From assembly GCF_009763245.1 (NCBI RefSeq), contig NZ_WKJZ01000001.1, positions 1,132,455-1,196,454 of the forward strand: a stretch of DNA of 64,000 bases, in the 5' to 3' direction. Below are positions 56,012 through 64,000 of this stretch, piece after piece; position 1 is the first letter of the stretch, and each line of letters begins with the position of its first letter. The notes under the pieces were generated by a model, which searched no databases, was not told where the DNA came from, and worked only from the letters and a program-made list of their open reading frames with translations. The stretch comes from Pseudomonas xionganensis (GTDB lineage Bacteria > Pseudomonadota > Gammaproteobacteria > Pseudomonadales > Pseudomonadaceae). Made by a program: the position numbers and the translations under genes.

Positions 56012-56737
56012 TTACAGGCGGAACTCATGTCCCAGATAGACTTCCTTGACCGTTTGATTGGCCAGGATGGCATCGGCGTTGCCCTCGGCGATCAGCTGGC
56101 CGTCGCTGACAATATAGGCGGTTTCGCAGATGTCCAGGGTTTCGCGGACATTGTGGTCGGTGATCAGAATGCCAATGCCTTTGGCTTTGAGGTGGTGAAT
56201 GATCTGTTTGATATCACCGACCGAGATCGGGTCCACGCCGGCGAAGGGTTCGTCGAGGAGGATGAACTTGGGGTTGGTGGCGAGCGCGCGGGCAATTTCC
56301 ACACGGCGTCGTTCGCCGCCGGACAGGCTCATGCCAAGATTGTCGCGGATATGGCTGATGTGGAATTCCTGCAACAGGTTTTCCAGCTCCTGGCGGCGCG
56401 CACTGCTGTCCAGATCCTTGCGCGTCTCGAGGATGGCCATGATGTTGTCGGCCACGGAAAGCTTGCGAAAGATTGAGGCTTCCTGAGGCAAATAGCCGAT
56501 GCCGGCTTGGGCGCGGCCATGCATGGGTTTGTGGCTGACATCGAGGTCGTCGATCAGGATGCGGCCCTGGTCGGCCTGGACCAGACCAACAATCATGTAG
56601 AAGCAGGTGGTCTTGCCGGCACCGTTGGGGCCGAGCAGGCCGACGATCTGTCCGCTGTCGATACTCAGGCTGACGTCGCGAACCACCTGGCGACCTTTAT
56701 AGCTCTTGGCCAGATGTTGGGCTTTCAATGTGGCCAT
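56012..56737 (-). CDS. lptB: LPS export ABC transporter ATPase LptB
   Basis: 241 residues. Walker A GPNGAGKT at 36-43, signature LSGGE at 138-142, Walker B FILLDE at 158-163 and the switch histidine H195. LptB powers extraction of lipopolysaccharide by LptFG and its passage along LptC, LptA and LptDE. It starts 2 nt after lptA, in the kdsD-kdsC-lptC-lptA-lptB run. Confidence 0.98.
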   Translation of the reverse strand: MATLKAQHLAKSYKGRQVVRDVSLSIDSGQIVGLLGPNGAGKTTCFYMIVGLVQADQGRILIDDLDVSHKPMHGRAQAGIGYLPQEASIFRKLSVADNIMAILETRKDLDSSARRQELENLLQEFHISHIRDNLGMSLSGGERRRVEIARALATNPKFILLDEPFAGVDPISVGDIKQIIHHLKAKGIGILITDHNVRETLDICETAYIVSDGQLIAEGNADAILANQTVKEVYLGHEFRL

Positions 56738-56739
56738 GC

Positions 56740-57282
56740 TTACTCTGCCTGCTGATCGGCGGGTTTGTTCTTCGGCTGGATCACCATGTCGATACGCGGG
56801 CGGGGCGTGGACACATTGGTGCCCGTGGCGCGCCCGGCGTTGACGATCTGGCGGCGGGTGTCATAGACGATCTTCTCGCCCTCGAAGGTATTGCCTTCCT
56901 GGATCACCTTGGCCTGATCGATCAATACGATGCGCTCGTTGGCGGCAAAGTACTGGATGGTCAGGCCGTAGGCCTTGACGATCTGCTTGTCGGCAGCCGG
57001 CAGTTGCTCGTAGTAAGCGGGCTTGCCCACGGCGGTAAATACGTCAATGTCTCCCGAGGCGGTCTGGGTGATGGTGACGGTGTCGCCGGTAATCTTCAGT
57101 GTGCCCTGAGTGATGATGACGCCGCCGCGATAGACGGCCACGCCCTGCCTTTCGTCCAGCTCGGCACTGTCGGCCTGTATGCGGATGGGCTGGTCACGGT
57201 CCGATGGCAACGCCCATAGGCTGCTACTGAGCACTGCGGCGCCGAGGCCGAGTAGAAAGGGGAGGGTTTTAACGAGCCTCAT
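56740..57282 (-). CDS. lptA: LPS transport periplasmic protein LptA
   Basis: 180 residues with a signal peptide (cut near A24, SLWA) and the OstA jelly-roll, starting [13 protein letters not shown]. LptA oligomers bridge the periplasm for lipopolysaccharide. The start overlaps the lptC end by 14 nt. Confidence 0.95.
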   Translation of the reverse strand: MRLVKTLPFLLGLGAAVLSSSLWALPSDRDQPIRIQADSAELDERQGVAVYRGGVIITQGTLKITGDTVTITQTASGDIDVFTAVGKPAYYEQLPAADKQIVKAYGLTIQYFAANERIVLIDQAKVIQEGNTFEGEKIVYDTRRQIVNAGRATGTNVSTPRPRIDMVIQPKNKPADQQAE

Positions 57283-57838
57283 GCTGACCTCTTACATTGG
57301 ACAGCAGGTGCATCCTGCCATCATTCAAGTACGCTTTCATTCCTTGTGCCGTGGTCACCCCGTTGGCGGCGTCGATTCTAACGGCTTGCCGGGTCTGCGC
57401 ATAATCCTTCTCGGGGAATACGGTCAAACGGGTTGTAGTAAGGATGGTCGGGCGACCCTTTTCATCAGTGCGATCAATTCGCACCTGGTCGATCAGCTCG
57501 ACCTCGGCCCCGCCGGGAGAAATCTCGGCGCGTTCGCTTTTGATATTCCAGGGCAGTTCCTTGCCCCGGTACAGGGTCAGGCGCGGCTGGCTTACCAGTG
57601 TGATGTCGGTGGTCTGCAGGTGCTCGGTCCGCTCGGCTGTAACTCGGTAATGCACCGTGCCGTCGGCCATGTACTGCACGGTCGTGGTGTTTTGAGTATA
57701 GAAATCAACGGTATCCTGAGGTGTCACGGAACGGTTTTGCCCGGAAAGGTTGTCGGGGCTGATATTCCAGTAACCCAGTGCGGCCAGAAGCAGTGCGGCG
57801 CAGGCAAGAATGGCGATATTGAGCGGTTTGCGTAGCAT
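57269..57838 (-). CDS. lptC: LPS export protein LptC
   Basis: 189 residues. One N-terminal membrane anchor (about 8-25, IAILACAALLLAALGYW) and a jelly-roll domain (Y-M-A-D-G-T-V-H-Y-R-V). LptC receives lipopolysaccharide from LptB2FG and passes it to LptA. 9 nt after kdsC. Confidence 0.95.
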   Translation of the reverse strand: MLRKPLNIAILACAALLLAALGYWNISPDNLSGQNRSVTPQDTVDFYTQNTTTVQYMADGTVHYRVTAERTEHLQTTDITLVSQPRLTLYRGKELPWNIKSERAEISPGGAEVELIDQVRIDRTDEKGRPTILTTTRLTVFPEKDYAQTRQAVRIDAANGVTTAQGMKAYLNDGRMHLLSNVRGQHEAR

Positions 57839-57847
57839 CAGGGTGTC

Positions 57848-58372
57848 CTACAGGTAGGCGGCTTGAGCGGCTGCCAGGGTGCCCTGGGCCGTCATGATCA
57901 GTTCGCAAAACTCACGGGCGGCACCTTCACCGCCTCGGGCCTGGGTTACGCCGTGGGCGTGCTGGCGAACAAAGGCATCGGCGCTGGCTACGGCCATGCC
58001 CAGGCCAACCCGGCGAATCACGGGAAGGTCCGGCAGGTCGTCGCCGAGGTAGGCGACCTGGTCGTAGGAGATATCCAGTTCGGCGAGCAGTTCATCCAGT
58101 ACCACCAGCTTGTCTTCGCGGCCCTGGTACAGGTGCTGGATACCCAGGTTCTGTGCGCGGCGTTCGACCACCGGGGTCTTGCGGCCGCTGATGATGGCGG
58201 TGCGCACTCCGGAGTTGATCAGCATCTTGATGCCGTGGCCGTCCAGGGTATTGAAGGTCTTGAATTCGCTGCCGTCCACCAGGAAGTAGAGCTTGCCGTC
58301 GGTGAGGACGCCGTCGACGTCGAAGATGGCCAGTTTTACCGCGCGGGCCCGTTGCTGCAGATCGTTGCTCAT
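57848..58372 (-). CDS. kdsC: Kdo-8-phosphate phosphatase KdsC
   Basis: 174 residues, HAD fold without a cap. Nucleophile motif F-D-V-D-G-V-L-T-D-G (18-27), later S-G-R-K-T and G-D-D-L-P-D. It releases phosphate from Kdo-8-phosphate as a tetramer. Its start shares one base with the kdsD stop (TAATG). Confidence 0.97.
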   Translation of the reverse strand: MSNDLQQRARAVKLAIFDVDGVLTDGKLYFLVDGSEFKTFNTLDGHGIKMLINSGVRTAIISGRKTPVVERRAQNLGIQHLYQGREDKLVVLDELLAELDISYDQVAYLGDDLPDLPVIRRVGLGMAVASADAFVRQHAHGVTQARGGEGAAREFCELIMTAQGTLAAAQAAYL

Positions 58373-59346
58373 TACATGACTCCGGCGCGCAGCAGGTCGT
58401 GCATGTTGAGGGCGCCAACCGGGCGGTCCTCATCATCCACGACTACCAGGGCGCTGATCTTGTGGTCTTCCATGATTTTCAGGGCTTCGGCGGCAAGCAT
58501 ATCGGCGCGGGCGGTTTTGCCGTGGGGGGTCATGACCGCATCAATGCTGGCGTCGCGTACGTCGATGCCCTTGTCCAGGGCGCGGCGCAAATCGCCGTCG
58601 GTGAAGATGCCGGCCAGCGTGCCATCGGCTGCGGTGACTACGGTCATGCCCAGGCCCTTCTGGGTCATTTCCAGCAGGGCGTCGCGCAGCGAAGTGCCGC
58701 GTTGCACGCAGGGCAGGCTGGCGCCGCTGTGCATGACATTTTCCACCTTGAGCAGCAGGCGTCGGCCCAGGGCGCCGCCCGGGTGGGAGAAGGCAAAGTC
58801 TTCGGCGGTAAAGCCGCGGGCTTCCAGCAGTGCGATGGCCAGGGCATCGCCCAGCACCAGGGACACGGTGGTGGAGGAGGTCGGGGCCAGGTTCAGCGGG
58901 CAGGCCTCCTGGCTGACGCGGGCGTCCAAATTGACTTCGGCGGCCTTGGCCAGTGGCGAGTCAGGATTGCCGGTCATGCTGATCAGGGTGATGCCCAGGC
59001 GCTTGATCAGGGGCAGCAGGGTGACAATTTCATGGGTGGAGCCCGAGTTGGACAGGGCCAGTACCACATCGTCGCGGGTGATCATGCCCATATCGCCATG
59101 GCTGGCTTCGGCTGGATGTACGAAGAAGGCCGTGGTGCCGGTGCTGGCCAGGGTGGCGGCGATCTTATTGCCGATATGTCCGGACTTGCCCATGCCGACC
59201 ACCACCACGCGGCCCTTGCTGGCCAGGAGGATTTCGCAAGCCCGCACGAAGTCACCATTGATACGGTCGAGCAGATCGTCAATGGCCTCGAGTTCGAGGC
59301 GGATGGTGCGCTGCGCGGACTGAATCAGTTCGTGGGACTGGCTCAT
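58372..59346 (-). CDS. kdsD: Arabinose-5-phosphate isomerase KdsD
   Basis: 324 residues. SIS domain (about 40-175; V-V-V-G-M-G-K-S-G-H-I-G and S-N-S-G-S-T-H-E) then two CBS domains. It converts ribulose-5-phosphate to arabinose-5-phosphate, the first step of Kdo synthesis. First gene of the lpt/kds run, divergent from the mla operon. Confidence 0.97.
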   Translation of the reverse strand: MSQSHELIQSAQRTIRLELEAIDDLLDRINGDFVRACEILLASKGRVVVVGMGKSGHIGNKIAATLASTGTTAFFVHPAEASHGDMGMITRDDVVLALSNSGSTHEIVTLLPLIKRLGITLISMTGNPDSPLAKAAEVNLDARVSQEACPLNLAPTSSTTVSLVLGDALAIALLEARGFTAEDFAFSHPGGALGRRLLLKVENVMHSGASLPCVQRGTSLRDALLEMTQKGLGMTVVTAADGTLAGIFTDGDLRRALDKGIDVRDASIDAVMTPHGKTARADMLAAEALKIMEDHKISALVVVDDEDRPVGALNMHDLLRAGVM

Positions 59347-59454
59347 AAGCTTGCTGAGGCCTGCATGGAAACTAAAGCCGCTGATTATAGCGGCAAAGCA
59401 GGGTGGGGTCGCCAGAGGATGTTGTGGGTGTCATCTATGGTTGCATCTTGGATA

Positions 59455-59483
59455 TTGGGGGCGAAATGCCGCGGTGGTATAGT
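59455..59483 (+). promoter_or_regulatory. Candidate sigma-70 promoter of the mla operon
   Basis: TTGGGG, a 17-nt spacer, then TATAGT, about 90 nt before the mlaF start in the gap divergent from kdsD. The -10 matches the consensus at 5 of 6 positions and spacing is ideal. Confidence 0.55.
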
Positions 59484-59572
59484 TCGCAGCCATTTTCGGC
59501 CAGCTTGCCGGCGCGGGTGCCCTTTTTTCATGGGTTTGCGTCTGACAGGCATGCTTTACACAAGGAGTCCGG

Positions 59573-60382
59573 ATGAGCGCCGAAAACCCTTACGCTGTTG
59601 AACTGAAAGGCCTCAGCTTCAAGCGTGGTGAGCGGGATATTTTCAAGTCTGTCGATCTGTCCATTCTGCGCGGCAAGGTCACGGGCATCATGGGGCCCTC
59701 CGGTTGCGGCAAGACCACGCTATTGCGTCTGATCGCTGCCGAGCTCAAGCCGAGCCAGGGCGAGGTCTGGGTCAATGGGGTGAATCTGCCCACCCTGTCA
59801 CGCGCCGAATTGTTCGATATGCGCAAGCAGATGGGCGTGCTGTTCCAGAGTGGTGCGCTGTTTACCGATCTTGATGTATTCGAGAACGTGGCCTTTCCGC
59901 TGCGGGTGCACACCAAGCTGCCGGAAGAAATGATCCGTGACATCGTGCTGATGAAGCTGCAGGCCGTGGGCCTGCGTGGCGCTGTCGAACTGATGCCCGA
60001 TGAGCTGTCCGGCGGGATGAAGCGTCGTGTGGCCCTTGCCCGGGCCATCGCCCTGGATCCGCAGATTCTGATGTATGACGAACCCTTTGTCGGGCAGGAC
60101 CCTATTGCCATGGGGGTGCTGGTGCGCCTGATCCGGCTGCTCAACGATGCCCTGGGGATCACCAGTATCGTGGTGTCCCATGATCTGGCCGAGACCGCCA
60201 GCATTGCCGACTACATCTACGTGGTGGGTGATACCCGCGTCCTCGGCCATGGCGCGCCGGATGAGCTGATGAGGTCCGAGGATCCGCGTATCCGCCAGTT
60301 TATGCAGGGTACCCCGGATGGGCCGGTGCCTTTCCATTATCCCGCGGCGAATTACCGCGACGACCTGTTGGGGCCGCGTTGA
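59573..60382 (+). CDS. mlaF: Mla phospholipid transport ATPase MlaF
   Basis: 269 residues. Walker A GPSGCGKT at 41-48, signature [10 protein letters not shown], Walker B I-L-M-Y-D-E-P-F. MlaF is the ATPase of the MlaFEDB complex that moves phospholipids between the inner and outer membrane (Ttg2A in Pseudomonas). Its TGA stop overlaps the mlaE ATG by one base. Confidence 0.97.
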   Translation: MSAENPYAVELKGLSFKRGERDIFKSVDLSILRGKVTGIMGPSGCGKTTLLRLIAAELKPSQGEVWVNGVNLPTLSRAELFDMRKQMGVLFQSGALFTDLDVFENVAFPLRVHTKLPEEMIRDIVLMKLQAVGLRGAVELMPDELSGGMKRRVALARAIALDPQILMYDEPFVGQDPIAMGVLVRLIRLLNDALGITSIVVSHDLAETASIADYIYVVGDTRVLGHGAPDELMRSEDPRIRQFMQGTPDGPVPFHYPAANYRDDLLGPR

Positions 60383-61179
60383 TGCGTAGAACTTCGTTGC
60401 TTGAACGTGTGCGCCTGTTCGGTCGGGCGGGTATTGATGTGGTGGCCACCCTGGGCCGCTCGGTGTTGTTTTTGCTGCACTCGCTGTTGGGGCGTACGGC
60501 GACCGGCAATGGGTTTCAGCTACTGGTCAAGCAGCTCTATGCGGTGGGGGTGATGTCCCTGGCGATTATCGTCGTGTCCGGTGTGTTTATCGGCATGGTG
60601 CTGTCGTTGCAGGGTTACAGCATTCTCAGTCAGTACGGTTCCGAACAGGCCGTGGGGCAGATGGTGGCCCTGACCCTGCTGCGCGAGTTGGGGCCGGTGG
60701 TGACCGCGCTGCTTTTCGCGGGGCGCGCCGGTTCGGCGTTGACGGCCGAGATCGGCAATATGAAGTCCACCGAGCAGCTGTCCAGCCTGGCGATGATCGG
60801 CGTCGATCCGCTCAAGTACATTGTCGCGCCGCGCCTGTGGGCCGGCTTTATTTCCATGCCTCTGCTGGCGGCGATCTTCAGTGTGGTGGGCATCTGGGGC
60901 GGGGCCATGGTCGCCATCGACTGGCTCGGGGTCTACGAAGGCTCGTTCTGGGCCAATATGCAGAACAGCGTGTCCTTTCGTGAAGATGTACTTAACGGGG
61001 TCATCAAGAGTGTGGTGTTTGCCTTTGTCGTGACCTGGATTGCGGTGTTCCAGGGTTATGACTGCGAGCCCACTTCGGAGGGCATCAGCAAGGCGACCAC
61101 CCGTACCGTCGTATATGCCTCGCTGGCTGTGCTGGGGCTGGACTTTATTCTGACTGCTTTGATGTTTGGAGATTTCTGA
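60382..61179 (+). CDS. mlaE: Mla phospholipid transport permease MlaE
   Basis: 265 residues from ATG 60382. Five or six membrane segments and the conserved permease sequence [22 protein letters not shown]. It dimerises in the inner membrane beneath the MlaD hexamer. The mlaD start overlaps its stop. Confidence 0.97.
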   Translation: MRRTSLLERVRLFGRAGIDVVATLGRSVLFLLHSLLGRTATGNGFQLLVKQLYAVGVMSLAIIVVSGVFIGMVLSLQGYSILSQYGSEQAVGQMVALTLLRELGPVVTALLFAGRAGSALTAEIGNMKSTEQLSSLAMIGVDPLKYIVAPRLWAGFISMPLLAAIFSVVGIWGGAMVAIDWLGVYEGSFWANMQNSVSFREDVLNGVIKSVVFAFVVTWIAVFQGYDCEPTSEGISKATTRTVVYASLAVLGLDFILTALMFGDF

Positions 61180-61640
61180 TGCAGAACCGCACGCTGGAGA
61201 TTGGTGTCGGCTTGTTCCTGCTGGCCGGGGTGTTGGCCTTGTTGTTGTTGGCCCTGCGCGTCAGCGGCCTGACTCTGGGGGCGGGGGAGGGTAGCTACAA
61301 GGTCTATGCCCACTTCGACAATATTGCCGGCCTGACCGTGCGCTCCAAGGTCACCATGGCCGGTGTCACCATTGGTCGGGTCACCGCCATCGACCTGGAT
61401 CGCGACAGCTACACCGGGCGCGTCACCATGCTGCTGAACCAGGAAGTGGACAACCTGCCGGAAGACTCCACGGCCTCGATTCTCACCGCCGGTCTGCTCG
61501 GGGAGAAATACATCGGTATCAGTGTCGGAGGTGAAGAGGCGGTGTTGAGTGACGGCAGCGTCATTCACGACACCCAGTCCTCCCTGGTGCTGGAAGACCT
61601 GATCGGTAAATTCCTGCTCAATTCGGTCAATAAAGAATAA
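61179..61640 (+). CDS. mlaD: Mla phospholipid transport MCE protein MlaD
   Basis: 153 residues. One membrane helix (about 8-28) and one MCE domain (Y-K-V-Y-A-H-F-D-N-I-A-G-L onward). It forms a hexameric ring that passes lipid between MlaFE and MlaC. ATG overlaps the mlaE TGA. Confidence 0.96.
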   Translation: MQNRTLEIGVGLFLLAGVLALLLLALRVSGLTLGAGEGSYKVYAHFDNIAGLTVRSKVTMAGVTIGRVTAIDLDRDSYTGRVTMLLNQEVDNLPEDSTASILTAGLLGEKYIGISVGGEEAVLSDGSVIHDTQSSLVLEDLIGKFLLNSVNKE

Positions 61641-61663
61641 GTCGTCCCTTTGGAGTGTCGAAC

Positions 61664-62299
61664 ATGATCAAGATGCTGCGTTCTATTGCCGCGCTGTGCC
61701 TGGCCGCTGTGTTGGCGGCCCCGGCACTGGCTACGCCAGCCGCCCATGAGGTGGTGCAGCAGACCACCAGCAAGCTGCTGGAAGATCTGCAGGCCAATAA
61801 GGAACAGTACCGCAGTGATCCGGCGGCCTTTTATGCTGCGCTGGATCGTATTCTCGGCCCGGTGGTGGATGTCGAGGGCATTGCCCGGGGCGTGATGACC
61901 GTGCGCTATTCGCGTCAGGCCAGTGCTGAGCAGTTGGGGCGTTTCGAGGAGAACTTCAAGCAGAGCCTGATGCAGTTCTATGGCAATGCCCTGCTCGAAT
62001 ACAACAACCAGGACATTCGTGTGCTGCCGGCCGCGGGTCAGCAGGATCCGCAGCGCACAGCGGTGAATATGGAGATCACCGACGGCAATGGCGCCGTTTA
62101 CCCCCTGTCCTACACCATGGTGTTGCAGGACGGCAGCTGGAAGATGCGTAACGTGATCATCAACGGCATCAATATCGGCAAGCTGTTTCGCGATCAGTTC
62201 GCCCAGTCCATGCAGAACAATCGCAACGACCTGAACAAGGTGATCGACACCTGGAGCGACACCGTGGCCCGTGCCCGCCAGGGAGACGGCCAGTCGTGA
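61664..62299 (+). CDS. mlaC: Mla phospholipid-binding protein MlaC
   Basis: 211 residues from ATG 61664 (GGAG 8 nt before; a GTG three codons earlier overlaps the site). Signal peptide to about A22 (ALATPA) and the Tol_Tol_Ttg2 domain (A-R-G-V-M-T-V-R-Y, Q-F-Y-G-N-A-L-L-E-Y). It shuttles phospholipid through the periplasm. Confidence 0.95.
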   Translation: MIKMLRSIAALCLAAVLAAPALATPAAHEVVQQTTSKLLEDLQANKEQYRSDPAAFYAALDRILGPVVDVEGIARGVMTVRYSRQASAEQLGRFEENFKQSLMQFYGNALLEYNNQDIRVLPAAGQQDPQRTAVNMEITDGNGAVYPLSYTMVLQDGSWKMRNVIINGINIGKLFRDQFAQSMQNNRNDLNKVIDTWSDTVARARQGDGQS

Positions 62300-62604
62300 G
62301 CGGGGCGCAGATAGTCGAGGCTGAAGCCGGTGTGCTGCAGCTTCGCGGGGTGCTTGATCATGTCAGTGCGCCTGCCGTGCGTGAGCAGGGTGGGCGACTG
62401 ATCAGGCAGCTCGCCCAGTCCAGCTGTGTGATCGATTGTGCGGCGGTGGAGAAGTCCAGCAGCGTCGGCCTGTCACTGCTGCTGGCGCTGATGCGCGATG
62501 CCCAGGCCGCAGGCAAGCAGCTGCAAGTATGCGGTTTGCCCGAGGATATGCGGGAAATTGCCAGCGTATCCGGTTTGCTTGAGCTTCTGCCGCTCGGCAA
62601 TTGA
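62296..62604 (+). CDS. mlaB: STAS-domain protein MlaB
   Basis: 102 residues from GTG 62296, overlapping the mlaC stop by 4 nt. STAS domain with the V-D/I-D-C-A-A-V-E-K-S-S-S-V-G-L-S-L-L stretch. MlaB binds MlaF and is needed for complex assembly. A T7 run at about 62637 follows a GGCG-GATT-CGCC hairpin and may end part of the mla transcript. Confidence 0.92.
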   Translation: MSGAQIVEAEAGVLQLRGVLDHVSAPAVREQGGRLIRQLAQSSCVIDCAAVEKSSSVGLSLLLALMRDAQAAGKQLQVCGLPEDMREIASVSGLLELLPLGN

Positions 62605-62709
62605 CGGGTTGTCAGGCGGATTCGCCGGAGGCAGCCTTTTTTTGTATGATGCGCGGCTCGCGAGCGTTGCCATCGCCGCCGTTAATCCATGCATTGATCG
62701 AGGTTGAGC

Positions 62710-62949
62710 ATGCAGGCTATAGAAGTTAAGAACCTCCTGGAGGCCAAGCTGGCCAACACCCAGGTGGAAGTTGAAGGCGAGGGCTGCAACTTCCAGCTCA
62801 ATCTGATCGGCGATGAACTGGCTGCCCTGAGCGCGGTCAAGCGTCAGCAGCAGGTCTATGCTCACCTGAACCCCTGGATTGCCGATGGCAGCATCCATGC
62901 GGTGACTATGAAATTCTTCAGCCGCGCCGATTGGGCTGCGCGCTCCTAA
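62710..62949 (+). CDS. ibaG: BolA-family protein IbaG
   Basis: 79 residues from ATG 62710. BolA fold with the conserved K-R-Q-Q-Q-V-Y-A-H-L and the metal-cluster His in S-I-H-A-V-T-M-K. IbaG binds iron-sulfur clusters with monothiol glutaredoxin and lies before murA in gammaproteobacteria. A TATGAT sequence at 62645 may be the -10 box of an own promoter. Confidence 0.93.
   Translation: MQAIEVKNLLEAKLANTQVEVEGEGCNFQLNLIGDELAALSAVKRQQQVYAHLNPWIADGSIHAVTMKFFSRADWAARS

Positions 62950-64000
<1,051 letters not shown>

Noticed and set aside
57863..59323. A 486-codon plus frame across kdsC and kdsD
   Set aside because: It lies antisense to two certain genes and crosses their boundary; the sequence is low in complexity.
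62616..62643. GGCG-GATT-CGCC with a later T7 run as a clear terminator after mlaB
   Set aside because: The T-run is about 10 nt away from the stem, so it was mentioned in the mlaB entry but not listed as a separate feature.

Overview
The window looks like a chromosomal segment of a Pseudomonas-type gammaproteobacterium. It is GC-rich. Its gene order (pilY1-pilX-pilW-pilV-fimU-fimT / thiO / pilR-pilS, roxS-roxR, gatCAB / mreBCD-maf-rng-yhdP, tldD / pmbA, ptsO-rapZ-ptsN-hpf-rpoN-lptB-lptA-lptC-kdsC-kdsD, mlaFEDCB-ibaG-murA) matches, from memory, the order known from Pseudomonas aeruginosa. The species cannot be fixed from the sequence alone. No rRNA, tRNA, CRISPR array, prophage or intact insertion sequence is visible.

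Layout. 1-6.6 kb: minor pilin operon on the minus strand, with PilY1 running off the left edge; base composition is lower in GC than the rest. 6.6-11 kb: thiO, then the PilS/PilR two-component pair controlling type IV pili. 11-15.2 kb: an unidentified lipoprotein, an orphan solute-binding protein, YjdM and a chemoreceptor with a likely FliA promoter. 15.3-21.8 kb: a TtgR-like repressor with its operator, a two-gene RND efflux system without an outer-membrane partner, a Bcr/CflA exporter and a small antisense-overlapping gene. 21.8-27.5 kb: a PAS/GAF membrane sensor without an output domain, then a copper-uptake cluster (two DUF2946 proteins, PCu(A)C chaperone, OprC-type TonB receptor). 27.5-35.2 kb: adenine/adenosine deaminase, YigZ, the RoxS/RoxR redox system, an AEC permease, a second orphan binding protein, a PcaC-like protein, a Ca/Na exchanger and a short RlpA-like lipoprotein.

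35.3-64 kb is core genome: amidotransferase GatCAB, cell shape (MreBCD), Maf, RNase G, the YhdP lipid-transport protein, a nitrilase-like hydrolase, TldD/PmbA protease halves, the nitrogen PTS with RapZ, Hpf and sigma-54, lipopolysaccharide export (LptABC) and Kdo synthesis (KdsC/D), the Mla phospholipid transport operon, IbaG and the start of MurA. Much of this right half serves the cell envelope.

No wholly new multi-gene system was found. The points most worth a second look are: a PilY1 whose von Willebrand A domain is split by about 690 residues carrying three tandem beta-sandwich-like modules; an mreC whose reading frame and Shine-Dalgarno sequence point to a non-canonical ATC start just behind an intrinsic terminator; a dispersed palindromic repeat that supplies the signal-peptide n-region of the RlpA-like lipoprotein, and another that supplies the stop codon of the RND pump; a low-GC patch inside yhdP; and a long concentric palindrome directly behind rpoN.
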